The notes below the pieces were generated by a model that was not told where the DNA came from, did not search any database, and worked only from the letters and a program-made list of their open reading frames with translations. Shown here in pieces: positions 8,129 through 15,970 of a stretch of DNA of 36,012 nucleotides; position 1 is the stretch's first letter, and every line of letters begins with the position of its first letter. The DNA lies in assembly GCA_964606085.1 (NCBI GenBank), contig CAZSFD010000054.1:1-36012 (forward strand), read 5' to 3'. This DNA comes from CAIQJJ01 sp964606085. GTDB lineage: Bacteria; Chloroflexota; Anaerolineae; Anaerolineales; UBA4823. The position numbers and the translations under genes were made by a program.

Positions 8129-9322
8129 TTACCAGCAAAAGCGGTAGGCGTTTTCTAATGTGACCACAAAGGTTTGTTTGGGCTGATAGGCGTCGAAGGC
8201 CCTGGAAAAAGTGTCTTTACCAGCGGCGGTGATCTGGAAAGCAGAAATTTCCTGGGTCTGGGTGTGTTCAAGCACCAGGTCAATTTCATAGCCCTGGTAG
8301 GTGCGCCAGAAGTAGGCATTGAAAGGCCGCTGTTGATATAAATTGCGTTTCAAGAGCGCAGCAACTACCAGGTTTTCAAAAATTGCGCCTTTATCTTCGC
8401 GTGTTTCAAATGTCGAGAAGCGGTGGATGACGGCATTCCGGATGCCCATGTCCCAGAAGTAGACTTTGAATCTGGCGGTGATCTCACTACGCAAATTACG
8501 ATTGAAGGGCGGCAGGCGCAAAACCAGAAAATACTTTTCGAGAATGGTGATGTATTGATCAACCGTATTGCGCGAAATGCCCAATTGTGTGGATAGTTCA
8601 TTGATGTTGACCAGATTGCCAATTTGGTACGCCAGCAGGGTCAGCAGGCGTGTCATCACCACTGGGGCTTTGATCTTTTCGAGCATGAAAATGTCTTTGT
8701 AGAGCGTACTCTCGACAATATCGCGCAATTTGGCCTGTTTTTCTTCGGGCGTGGCTTTGGCAACAACTTCGGGATACAGGCCATAAACGGACAAGGAGCG
8801 CAGCGTTTCATTCAAGTAGCCCGCCTGGGTGAGTGTTTCAGGGTATGAGAAGGCGTCATCTATTGGCTTGCCGACATATTCGCCCAAGGTAAGCGGCAAC
8901 AGTTCGATAAAATACTTTCGCCCGGCCAGGCTATCGGTGAGGCCCTGCAATAAAAACAGCGATGATGATGACGTTGCCATTACTTTGACATGGGGAAAGT
9001 GGTCAAACGTCAATTTGAGCAGTGTACCGATATGTTGAAAACTCTGCACCTCATCGAGAAACAGATAGTTACGCCGGTTGGGATCAAAGCCCAATTCGGC
9101 AAAGATACGTCCCAGGCGGGCGGTAGCAGGCTCGTTGAAAATGGCCTGCGCGGTGGGGTCATCCAGCGAGTAAAAAGCACACAACGCGCCTTGTTGCACC
9201 TGTTCCTGGTAAAACAAGCGCAACAAGGTCGTTTTGCCCACCCGCCGCGGGCCATACAAGATCAGAATTTCTGGCCCGTGCAGGAGGGAACGTAACGTAT
9301 GTTCAACGACGCGTGCATACAT
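8129..9322 (-). CDS. AAA ATPase with C-terminal DUF4143 domain
   Basis: This 397-residue protein has a Walker A motif YGPRRVGKTTLL (about residues 24-35), a Walker B motif NYLFLDEVQ near residue 85, and a sensor-like TSSSSLFLL near 118. A winged-helix-like part follows (INELSTQLGISRNTVDQYI), then a DUF4143 region with a PD-(D/E)XK-like pattern: GAIFENLVVAALLKR, then YEIDLVLEH, with ITAAGK beyond. The family is common in bacteria and archaea, often as isolated, mobile-looking genes; its role is unclear. It sits between two paralogous lipoprotein genes and has its own promoter and palindrome. The predicted transcription start is at or next to the ATG, so the mRNA is probably leaderless. Confidence 0.88.
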   Translation of the reverse strand: MYARVVEHTLRSLLHGPEILILYGPRRVGKTTLLRLFYQEQVQQGALCAFYSLDDPTAQAIFNEPATARLGRIFAELGFDPNRRNYLFLDEVQSFQHIGTLLKLTFDHFPHVKVMATSSSSLFLLQGLTDSLAGRKYFIELLPLTLGEYVGKPIDDAFSYPETLTQAGYLNETLRSLSVYGLYPEVVAKATPEEKQAKLRDIVESTLYKDIFMLEKIKAPVVMTRLLTLLAYQIGNLVNINELSTQLGISRNTVDQYITILEKYFLVLRLPPFNRNLRSEITARFKVYFWDMGIRNAVIHRFSTFETREDKGAIFENLVVAALLKRNLYQQRPFNAYFWRTYQGYEIDLVLEHTQTQEISAFQITAAGKDTFSRAFDAYQPKQTFVVTLENAYRFCW

Positions 9323-9328
9323 ATCGTA

Positions 9329-9357
9329 ATCTTACAATTTTCTATAAAAAATGTCAA
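9329..9357 (-). promoter_or_regulatory. Sigma-70-type promoter of the AAA/DUF4143 gene
   Basis: On the minus strand a perfect -35 TTGACA (9357-9352) is followed by a 17-base spacer and the -10 hexamer TAAGAT (9334-9329). Expected initiation is around 9322-9323, which is the first base of the ATPase ATG, so little or no 5' leader is predicted. One arm of the 18-bp palindrome covers most of the spacer and touches the -35 box, which would let a bound regulator block RNA polymerase. Confidence 0.65.
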
Positions 9358-9383
9358 TGGACTGGCATTTTTTATAGAAAATT
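9336..9383. repeat. 18-bp perfect inverted repeat, likely operator
   Basis: The left arm aattttctataaaaaatg (9336-9353) and its exact reverse complement (9366-9383) are separated by a 12-base spacer. The repeat is AT-rich in a GC-rich region and sits in the 71-base gap between the ATPase start and the neighbouring stop. It overlaps the -35/-10 region, so it may be an operator. A cruciform or a mobile-element end is the alternative. Confidence 0.75.
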
Positions 9384-9393
9384 TGTCAGTGCG

Positions 9394-12162
9394 TTACTCA
9401 TTATTCAACCAGCTCCAATCGCCTTCGGGGTCGGCCTGCAGCACACAACGGTAGACTTCCTTTTGCACGGCGTTTGATTCCATGCCGTCGGTTTCGACGG
9501 CGGCCATGCAGGCCAGGTAATCATCTGCTCTTTGTTGGGCCGTGGCGATGGCTTTGGCGGTATCTTCGCCTTTGAACAGGGCGCTGACGATGGCTTGCTG
9601 CCAGGTTCTCAGCGGCCAACTGATGGGGGTGAAGAGGGCTTCCTGGTCATCTACGCTGATGCGTTTGGTCTGGCTTAAGGCCAGTTTGTACACTTCTACA
9701 TATTCTTCGCCTACTTGGGCGGCCCAGGCGGGCGAGTTTTGCACCGAGCGGCGCGCCGGGATGCCGTTGAAGGCGGTGGGCTGCTCGCTCAGGTACTTGA
9801 TCCAATCCCAGCAGGCCTGTGGGTTGGATGAACTGGTCGAAATGTAGTGCGCCTGGTCGTTGGCCCAGTTGGTGGTGGCAGCAGCGGGGTTTTCGATGGC
9901 TGGCAGGGGCGCTACGCCGATGGCATAGCTGGGCGGGTTGAATTGGTCAACAAACCAGCCGCCGGGCTGGCCGGCCTGCGCAACCCAGAAAGCCACCCGG
10001 CCTTCTTGCATGGCTGTTTGAACATCCATGTAGTTGTCGTTGGTTTGCGTCAACAACATGCCCGCTTGCAGCAGGTCGTTCAGCCAGGCCAGGCCGTTGG
10101 CAAATTCGGGGCTGTCGAAATGGGCCGCGGGCGGGTCGCTTTTGTAATCTGCGCCGACGATGCCGCGGCCTTCGAGCAGGAAGGTGTCCCATTCGCTGCT
10201 GATGAAGCCGTAGCTGCGGTCGGCTTCGTCGGTGGAGGCGGCGCGGGTGGCCAGTTCGATGAAGTCGTCGAAGGTCCACTCGGCGGCGGGGGGTTCGAGG
10301 CCGCGCCGGGCGAGCAGGTCGGCGTTGTAGCCGATCAGTTGTGGCTGGCTGACGGCGGGCAGGCCGAGCAGTTTGCCGTCCTGCCGGAAGACATCCAGCA
10401 TGGCGGGGTCGAAATCTTGCAGAAATTCGGGGCCTTCGGCCTCGAGGAAGGTGTCGAGCGGCAGGGTGTATCCACCATCCATGCCGCCAGCGTAAGACGT
10501 GTAGCAGTCGAACTCGTTGGCGATGGCGGCCTGATATTCTTCGTAGCTGCCCGATGAGAAATTGAACTCTGTCCGCAGGGTGACGGGGCTGTCGGCGTGG
10601 GTTTTGTTGTATTCATCTACCACGGCGCGCAAGGCTTCGCTATCGGGGCCCCACGCTTGGTAGAAGTAGTCCACCGCGGTGGAATCGGGCGAGAGGGTGG
10701 GTTTGGGGGTTGCCACGACGATCGGGTCGGGGTTGGGCGTGGGAGTTGGTGCGGTGCTGGCCATTTGTTCTTGCACGTCGGCCAGGGCGGTGGCCAGGTC
10801 GGCGGTTTTACCGGCGATTAATTTCTGAACGGCGTTGTACACCTGATAGGCGCGGTCGGTATAGCTGCTGCCTGGCCAGGCGTGTTCGATGGCGAAGCGC
10901 ACCGTCTCACTTACCTCGGCGGGCAGTTTTTGCCAATAGCCGCTGGATTCGGCCAACGAGATGCGCGCCGGCAGTTGCACCAGTTCCCAGGCATAGCTTT
11001 GATCCTGCACCAGGCGTTGGTGAGAAAGGAAGTTCAGCCACGTCCAGGCGGCGCGTGGGTTGCGGCTGCCGGCGCTGATGGCGGCGCACTGCCCCCACAC
11101 CTGGCTGGTGTTGTCAGCTTCGGGAGCCAGCGGGTAAGGGGCGAAACCCTCGGTTTTGAGCGCCAGACCTTTGAAGGGGTCATCTTCGCTGGGGCCGTAA
11201 AATTCGGCGCCGGGCAGGCTCTCAGAGAGGCCGCCCACCCACATGACGGGGCGGTTTTCGCCTTTGAACAGGTCTTGCCAGGCTTGCCATTTCTTATTCC
11301 AATCTACCTCGTTGTCTTCTTCGGCATAAGGCGGCGTGTAGATGGCTTTGGCTTTGGCGAGGTTGATGTACCATTCCACCGCCGGTTGGATGGTCTCGGC
11401 GGTCAGTTCGCCATCATTGGCATCCAGGGCGATCTCGATGAAAACGCCAAGCAGTTGGCTGTAGTTTTCGGCCAGGCCGTAGCGGGTTTCGCCGCCTTCC
11501 TGGCGGGCCAGGGCGGCAATGGTTTGCTGAAATTCGTCCAACGTCCAGCCGGGTTTGGGGTAGGGCAGCCCGGCTTCATCAAAGGCGGCCTTATCGTAGA
11601 AAATGCCATTGACGCTAAAGCTGAGCGGCACGCCCAATTGGCGGCCTTCGGCGTCCTGGCAAAACTGAAGGGCGTTGGGCCAAAAATCGTCTGGCTCAAA
11701 GGTGGGGTCGGTTTCCATCAGCGCCTGCATGTCGCGGAAATAGCTGCCGGGGGCGTAGGCGACGCTCCACAGCAGGAGCGTATCGCCGGTGGAAGCCTGG
11801 GTGCGGTAGTAATCCTGAAAGGCTTCGTCATCGCCACCGCTGTATTGGGGCAGGGCGGCGAATTGAACGGTCATTTCGGGGTGTTGGCTGTTGAATTGTT
11901 CGATCAGCGGCTCGAAGAGAGTGCGCTGGTATTCATCGGCGGCGAAGGTGATGATGGGGTGGGCGTCTGAGTTGACGCTGTCGCCGTCGGCAGCGGGGGC
12001 GGCTGCTGTAACCGTGGGCAGTTCAGAGGGCTGATACGTTACCCCGGCATCGGTGGCGACGGCGGTGGGGGCGGTGTTGGCCGTGCAGGCGTTCAGCAGC
12101 AGGCCCACAACGGTCAGCAGGCAAAGCAAAACAGACAATTGATTGGATTGACGTGCAAGCAT
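9394..12162 (-). CDS. Lipoprotein with two tandem family-1 solute-binding modules (copy 2)
   Basis: Of 922 residues, the signal peptide ends in the lipobox LLNAC with the acylated Cys at 26. The start at 12162 has GGAGG nine bases upstream; the longer reading frame to 12381 has no support. The first module begins near IITFAADEYQRTLFEPL and the second, after a TPTPNPDP linker, near DYFYQAWGPDSEALRAV. Both keep SBP_bac_1 landmarks such as NGIFYDKAAF, LIGYNADLL, NPRAAWTWLNFL and NPQACWDWIKYL. It aligns over its whole length with the product of 5293-8079 and probably arose by gene duplication, with the ATPase gene now between the copies. The C-terminus has two Cys residues (ACMAAV, YRCVLQ), as in copy 1. 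No transport partner is encoded here. Confidence 0.9.
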   Translation of the reverse strand: MLARQSNQLSVLLCLLTVVGLLLNACTANTAPTAVATDAGVTYQPSELPTVTAAAPAADGDSVNSDAHPIITFAADEYQRTLFEPLIEQFNSQHPEMTVQFAALPQYSGGDDEAFQDYYRTQASTGDTLLLWSVAYAPGSYFRDMQALMETDPTFEPDDFWPNALQFCQDAEGRQLGVPLSFSVNGIFYDKAAFDEAGLPYPKPGWTLDEFQQTIAALARQEGGETRYGLAENYSQLLGVFIEIALDANDGELTAETIQPAVEWYINLAKAKAIYTPPYAEEDNEVDWNKKWQAWQDLFKGENRPVMWVGGLSESLPGAEFYGPSEDDPFKGLALKTEGFAPYPLAPEADNTSQVWGQCAAISAGSRNPRAAWTWLNFLSHQRLVQDQSYAWELVQLPARISLAESSGYWQKLPAEVSETVRFAIEHAWPGSSYTDRAYQVYNAVQKLIAGKTADLATALADVQEQMASTAPTPTPNPDPIVVATPKPTLSPDSTAVDYFYQAWGPDSEALRAVVDEYNKTHADSPVTLRTEFNFSSGSYEEYQAAIANEFDCYTSYAGGMDGGYTLPLDTFLEAEGPEFLQDFDPAMLDVFRQDGKLLGLPAVSQPQLIGYNADLLARRGLEPPAAEWTFDDFIELATRAASTDEADRSYGFISSEWDTFLLEGRGIVGADYKSDPPAAHFDSPEFANGLAWLNDLLQAGMLLTQTNDNYMDVQTAMQEGRVAFWVAQAGQPGGWFVDQFNPPSYAIGVAPLPAIENPAAATTNWANDQAHYISTSSSNPQACWDWIKYLSEQPTAFNGIPARRSVQNSPAWAAQVGEEYVEVYKLALSQTKRISVDDQEALFTPISWPLRTWQQAIVSALFKGEDTAKAIATAQQRADDYLACMAAVETDGMESNAVQKEVYRCVLQADPEGDWSWLNNE

Positions 12163-12226
12163 AAAAATGATCCTCCAGGAGAATGGTGGCAACGGAGGCG
12201 AACAGCAAGCCCCTATTGCTGACGAT

Positions 12227-12249
12227 ACGAGTGGCATCCCCCCACTCGT
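12227..12249. repeat. Hairpin after the HEPN gene
   Basis: The arms acgagtgg (12227-12234) and ccactcgt (12242-12249) enclose a 7-base loop and lie directly beyond the HEPN stop codon in the transcribed direction. There is no T-run on the minus-strand side, so this may be an mRNA-stabilising hairpin or a weak attenuator before the lipoprotein gene rather than a full terminator. Confidence 0.45.
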
Positions 12250-12251
12250 GA

Positions 12252-12722
12252 TTATCCAACGTGTTCGAGAAAAGCGATGAAAGTGGTCAGATCGGCTTCG
12301 AGCGAGGCGAAACATTCTGGCAGCATGTCGGCCAATTCTCGCACCCGCGCCGGGCGCAGATTGAGGGCGTACACATTGCACACAATATGGCGGAAGCCGC
12401 GATATTCTTCCAGGCAGGCACGCGCCGCCGGACGAATGACCGTGGGTCGCAGATCGGCGATCTCCGAGGTCATCTGCCGCAGCAAATCGGCATGCCAGTT
12501 GCGGCCTTGCGGCAGGCTGCCTTCGACGCTGCGGGCAATGTCTTCAAAAATGCGCTCCAGGCCGGTGTAGAAACTGTGCAGGTTGAGCGCCACGCCGTCC
12601 CAATAGCCGTCATCGTTGTTCGCCAGGGCTTTTTGGGTGAGCAGTTGAACGCGCATGACCACGGGCTGTAATTCTTGCAGGCCCGTTTTGATGCGGCTGG
12701 ACAATGCGCCATAAGCGCTCAT
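12252..12722 (-). CDS. HEPN/HepT-like protein, partner of the nucleotidyltransferase
   Basis: This all-helical protein of 156 residues resembles HepT-type HEPN proteins, seen in the segment ACLEEYRGFRHIVCNVYALNL. In active HEPN toxins an R-x4-6-H motif forms the RNase site. Here the likely motif region reads RHIVCN, where a His is often expected at the last position, so catalytic competence is doubtful. The ATG overlaps the stop of the upstream nucleotidyltransferase gene in an ATGA arrangement, showing translational coupling. Together the two form a MNT/HEPN-type module, in which MNT proteins are known to inactivate HEPN RNases by adding AMP. Confidence 0.72.
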   Translation of the reverse strand: MSAYGALSSRIKTGLQELQPVVMRVQLLTQKALANNDDGYWDGVALNLHSFYTGLERIFEDIARSVEGSLPQGRNWHADLLRQMTSEIADLRPTVIRPAARACLEEYRGFRHIVCNVYALNLRPARVRELADMLPECFASLEADLTTFIAFLEHVG

Positions 12723-13087
12723 AGGAACTCTCCTTCTTGTGTGATCGTGTGCTGCAACGATGGCGCGGCGTCTTCAAACGGCACGAGGTCTATCGCAAAC
12801 TCGCTATCGAGGCCCTGCAACATGCCCACGGCGCGAAAATAGCGCCGCTCATCCAGCCCCCAAACGGCCAGGTCAATATCCGAATGGATATGAAAGAGCG
12901 CCGGCTGTACAACCGACCCGAACAAGGCGACCTTATCCACGGCAAATTCCTGTTTTAGCCGCGCGGCGGCTTGCTGGGCCACCTGCCGGGCGCGCTGGCG
13001 GCGTGCATCCAGTTGGGCGCGTTGCGCTTCGTGGCGTGCTTGCGCACTGCGGCGATAGGCGGCGATGGGTGTGGTGGAGGGGGGCAT
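12719..13087 (-). CDS. Minimal nucleotidyltransferase (MNT-type antitoxin)
   Basis: This 122-residue protein has a basic, helical N-terminal extension of about 45 residues and then a DNA polymerase-beta-like nucleotidyltransferase core. The catalytic signature is visible as ALFGSVVQPALF followed by SDIDLAVWG, that is GS...DxD; a third acidic residue is likely in FAIDLVPFE. In MNT/HEPN systems this protein is the antitoxin that AMPylates or otherwise neutralises the HEPN RNase. It is the first gene of a two-gene unit and overlaps the HEPN gene by 4 bases. A TATAAT hexamer lies only six bases before the ATG, so the mRNA may be leaderless. Confidence 0.8.
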   Translation of the reverse strand: MPPSTTPIAAYRRSAQARHEAQRAQLDARRQRARQVAQQAAARLKQEFAVDKVALFGSVVQPALFHIHSDIDLAVWGLDERRYFRAVGMLQGLDSEFAIDLVPFEDAAPSLQHTITQEGEFL

Positions 13088-13093
13088 AAAATG

Positions 13094-13099
13094 ATTATA
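13094..13099 (-). promoter_or_regulatory. Possible -10 box for the MNT/HEPN unit
   Basis: A consensus TATAAT on the minus strand lies six bases before the ATG at 13087, in the 44-base gap after the anti-sigma gene. I see no convincing -35 hexamer at 16-18 bases, so this is only a candidate. Confidence 0.4.
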
Positions 13100-13131
13100 C
13101 TACCGCCCATTTTGGGGCGTTGAGGGTGGGT

Positions 13132-15192
13132 TTAGCGGGCCGGTTTCAGGTGCAAAAAGACCAGCAGCGCATCCATGGCCATGGGCGAGCCGGAGGCGTA
13201 AGGATTGGTCTCGGTGGGAAAGCCGGTGAAGCGGCTGGTGTTGTATTGATAATAATGTTGGGAGGCGTAAAGCGGTAAGACGGGGGCATCTTCGACGAAG
13301 ATGGTTTGAAGCTGGCCGATGATGTCGCGCTGGCGGGCGGGGTCGGTTTCGGCGTCAAACGCCTGGAAGAGGGCCGGGGCAGCGGCGCTGAAATAGCGTC
13401 CCGCTTCGGCATTGGTTTTGCTGCCACAACACAGGCCATAATCATCGGGCAGAAGCGTGCTGTGATACAGCCACAATCCGCCGCTTTCGACAATGACCAT
13501 ATCGAATTTGCCTTTGCTCATTTCATCCCAATAGCGGTCATCGGCCACTTCGCTCAGCACCACTTCGATGCCCACGGCGGCCAAATCATCGGCAATCAGG
13601 CGCATGATCGCATCCGTGGGAATGCCATTCCAGTCGAACGCATCGTCGTTCAACAGGTATTCGAAGCGCAACGGCACGCCCGATGGACTGACGCGGGTGC
13701 CATCGGGGCCGCGGTAAAAACCGATCTCATCGAGCATGGCATTGGCCATGTCGAGGTTGTATTCCAGCCAATACCCATCGGCAATGGCTTGCTGATTCCA
13801 CCAATAGCGTTCACGGGTGGTCAACCCGATGGCGTTGGCTGGCAATGCCTGGGGAGAAAAGTTTGCCAGCAATTTTTCGCGATCAATCGCCATGCTGATG
13901 GCTTTGCGCACGGTGGGAATGTCGAAGGGCGGGCGGGAGGTGTTCAGTTCCAAGAAATTTGTGCTGCCCCAGGCGGCGGCGATGTGGAAAAATTGCGGCG
14001 ACAGGTCAACGAAGTCCTTTTGCGGGTCGGGCAGGTCGAGCAGTGCCCAATCGAGCCGGTTCTGCTGCAAATCTACGATGGCGTGTTCCTCATGGCGGAT
14101 AGTGTAGCGCACGCCCTGGATGGCGATTTGATCGGCCTGCCAGTAGTAGGGGTTGCGTTCGAATTGCACGGTACGTTCCGTGCCATTTTGACGGGTTTCA
14201 AAAAGCGTGACCTGTGTGAATGGCCCCGTGCCGACCGGGTTGGGGTTGGTAAATTCGCCGGGTTTTTCGAGGTGCGCCCACACATGCTGTGGCAGCATCG
14301 GCACCGTCATCAAATCATACAGGATGGCTGGGTCTGCCTGCTGAAAGGTGAACCTGACCGTAAAACCGTCAGGCGCAGACATTTTTGCGCCTGTTTGATC
14401 GAGCCAGGCGGCAAGCGGATGGGGGTAGTCGGGAATGCCGGTAATGTCAGGATGCTGGCGCAGCAGGGCGAATGTAGCCAGCACGTCATTAGAATCGAAA
14501 GCGGCGCCATCAGACCAGCGCACGCCCTGGCGCAGCCGGATCGTCAGCAGGGTGTTGTCGTCGTTCCAGGCGTATTCGGTTGCCAGCCAGGGGGTTAGCG
14601 CGCCGGTTTGGTCTTGTTGCAGCATCAGCGGTTCATACAGACAGGGAAAGGAGTGGCCGTTCGCTGAGAAGGGGTTGAAATTGCGCTTCCATTGATCGGT
14701 ATACCACCCTGCTCCCACGACGAGAATATCCTGGCTGGCGGCGGCGGGCGTTGGCGTGGCGCTGGGCAAAAGCGTGGGAATGATGGCCGTGGGCAGGTGC
14801 GCGGCCGGCCTGGGCGAACCGACCGATTGCCGCAGCAGGCGGTCTCCGGCCAAAAACAGCAGCAAGATGGCCACCGCCACCGCAACCGTACCGGCAAACT
14901 GGTAGATGCGGCGCACAATCAACCCCTTGCGAATGTGTTGGTACAGGTTGCGTTGAATGCGGGCCGATACCTGGCGGCTGATCTTTGGCTGATGGCCGGC
15001 GGCTTCGAGGCGCAGGTCGGCTTCGAGGCGGCGGGCGGCCTCCAACGCGGTGCGGCAGTCTGCACAGCCCTGCAAGTGGCGTTCCACCGCGGCCTGCTGG
15101 CGAGGCGATAGGCCATCGTGCAGGTAGGCGGTCAGATCGTCGCTCACCTGCGTGCAGCTTATTTGCCCTAACCGAGAAAACCAATCAGCCAT
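13132..15192 (-). CDS. Membrane anti-sigma factor fused to an extracytoplasmic family-5 solute-binding domain
   Basis: The protein has 686 residues starting at ATG 15192; GGAG lies about 11 bases upstream. Residues 1-50 form a zinc anti-sigma domain with C13, H39, C43 and C46 in the classical C-x25-H-x3-C-x2-C spacing. A single membrane helix follows at about 97-116, then a Pro/Thr linker (127-150). From residue 155 to the end there is a complete SBP_bac_5 (oligopeptide/DppA-like) domain, with landmarks such as NPFSANGHSFPCLYEPL, LTIRLRQGVRWSDGAAF, NPNPVGTGPF, NRLDWALLDLP and a complete C-terminus. By family knowledge the zinc domain holds an ECF sigma factor at the membrane; the sigma gene is directly upstream. 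I infer that ligand binding outside controls sigma release. No protease or permease partner is visible. Confidence 0.9.
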   Translation of the reverse strand: MADWFSRLGQISCTQVSDDLTAYLHDGLSPRQQAAVERHLQGCADCRTALEAARRLEADLRLEAAGHQPKISRQVSARIQRNLYQHIRKGLIVRRIYQFAGTVAVAVAILLLFLAGDRLLRQSVGSPRPAAHLPTAIIPTLLPSATPTPAAASQDILVVGAGWYTDQWKRNFNPFSANGHSFPCLYEPLMLQQDQTGALTPWLATEYAWNDDNTLLTIRLRQGVRWSDGAAFDSNDVLATFALLRQHPDITGIPDYPHPLAAWLDQTGAKMSAPDGFTVRFTFQQADPAILYDLMTVPMLPQHVWAHLEKPGEFTNPNPVGTGPFTQVTLFETRQNGTERTVQFERNPYYWQADQIAIQGVRYTIRHEEHAIVDLQQNRLDWALLDLPDPQKDFVDLSPQFFHIAAAWGSTNFLELNTSRPPFDIPTVRKAISMAIDREKLLANFSPQALPANAIGLTTRERYWWNQQAIADGYWLEYNLDMANAMLDEIGFYRGPDGTRVSPSGVPLRFEYLLNDDAFDWNGIPTDAIMRLIADDLAAVGIEVVLSEVADDRYWDEMSKGKFDMVIVESGGLWLYHSTLLPDDYGLCCGSKTNAEAGRYFSAAAPALFQAFDAETDPARQRDIIGQLQTIFVEDAPVLPLYASQHYYQYNTSRFTGFPTETNPYASGSPMAMDALLVFLHLKPAR

Positions 15193-15220
15193 TCGCAATT
15201 TTTCTCCGCATTCGTTGTGG

Positions 15221-15239
15221 CGCAAGTCTTTGACTTGCG
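15221..15239. repeat. Perfect hairpin between sigma and anti-sigma genes
   Basis: Arms cgcaagtc (15221-15228) and gacttgcg (15232-15239) are separated by ttt. It occupies the 86-base gap between the sigma stop and the anti-sigma start. It lacks a T-run, so it may lower the amount of anti-sigma made, stabilise part of the transcript, or be a dispersed palindromic repeat. Confidence 0.5.
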
Positions 15240-15278
15240 GCAATGTACATACCAAAGGTCTGCGCCACGATGGGTGGC

Positions 15279-15884
15279 CTATTCGGGGCGCTGCCAGGAC
15301 ATGGAATTGGCTTGCTCCCAGGCGCTTTCTGGTTCGCTTTGGGCTTCCCCATGGCACAAGGTTGCCCGCAGCAACTTACGCGCCGTGTTCAAACGGGCGT
15401 AAACTGTTTTGACCGGTAGATTGAGCGCAAGGGCCACTTCATCTGCCGCGAGGCCCTCGTGATAGAACAGAATCACCGGCAGACGCACGCCTTCATCGAG
15501 GCAGGCCACCGCCGCCCACAGGCTTTGCTTACGCCAGCGCTCATCTACGGCATCGGCGATATCGGGCGTTTGGGCGCAGGGCTGGCGATGCAGCCAATCG
15601 AGCGAGAAGGCCTGGCGCACTTTGCGGCGGCGCAGTTTGTCGCGGCAGGTGTTGACGACGATGGCCGTCAGCCAGGTGGTGAAGGCGCACCCGCCGCGGT
15701 ATCCTTCGATGCCGCGGAACACGCGCAGAAATACATCCTGCACGGCGTCTTCGGCATCCTGTACATCGTTCAGGATGGTCAGCGCCAGGCGGTACACTCG
15801 GCTTTCACAAGCGGCGAAAAGCTCGGTGAAAGCTGCCAGTTCACCTTCTCGGCAGCGGGTCAGCAGCGGTTCAAAGTTGACCAT
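15279..15884 (-). CDS. ECF-family RNA polymerase sigma factor
   Basis: This 201-residue protein has the two ECF domains. The sigma-2 region lies near residues 15-90 (TELFAACESRVYRLAL, DAEDAVQDVFLRVFRG, FTTWLTAIVVNTCRDKLRRRK). The sigma-4 region lies near 115-175, with a helix-turn-helix of the form LAADEVALALNLPVKTVYARL. It redirects RNA polymerase to specific promoters when free of its anti-sigma factor, which is encoded 86 bases downstream on the same strand. The C-terminal tail of about 25 residues has no clear domain. No Shine-Dalgarno sequence precedes the ATG. I could not identify a confident self-regulated promoter. Upstream lies a cluster of palindromes. Confidence 0.92.
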   Translation of the reverse strand: MVNFEPLLTRCREGELAAFTELFAACESRVYRLALTILNDVQDAEDAVQDVFLRVFRGIEGYRGGCAFTTWLTAIVVNTCRDKLRRRKVRQAFSLDWLHRQPCAQTPDIADAVDERWRKQSLWAAVACLDEGVRLPVILFYHEGLAADEVALALNLPVKTVYARLNTARKLLRATLCHGEAQSEPESAWEQANSMSWQRPE

Positions 15885-15970
15885 ATTGGTTACTGATCAT
15901 TAGACGCATATTCAAGATGTTTTTTGCACATTCCCCTGGCGATGTGTTGCCGCGGGCGATGTGTGTCCCC

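Noticed and set aside
10882..11970. Plus-strand frame of 362 codons opposite the second lipoprotein.
   Set aside because: Antisense shadow; the minus-strand gene has clear domains, a ribosome site and a signal peptide.
12162..12381. A longer start for the second double solute-binding lipoprotein at 12381.
   Set aside because: It overlaps the HEPN gene and would place 73 residues before the lipoprotein signal.
13306..14598. Plus-strand frame of 430 codons opposite the anti-sigma fusion.
   Set aside because: Antisense shadow without recognisable motifs.
15885..15935. Possible ECF-type self-regulated promoter (GGAAT and CGTC) before the sigma gene.
   Set aside because: The spacing of about 23 bases is too long compared with 16-17 for ECF promoters.
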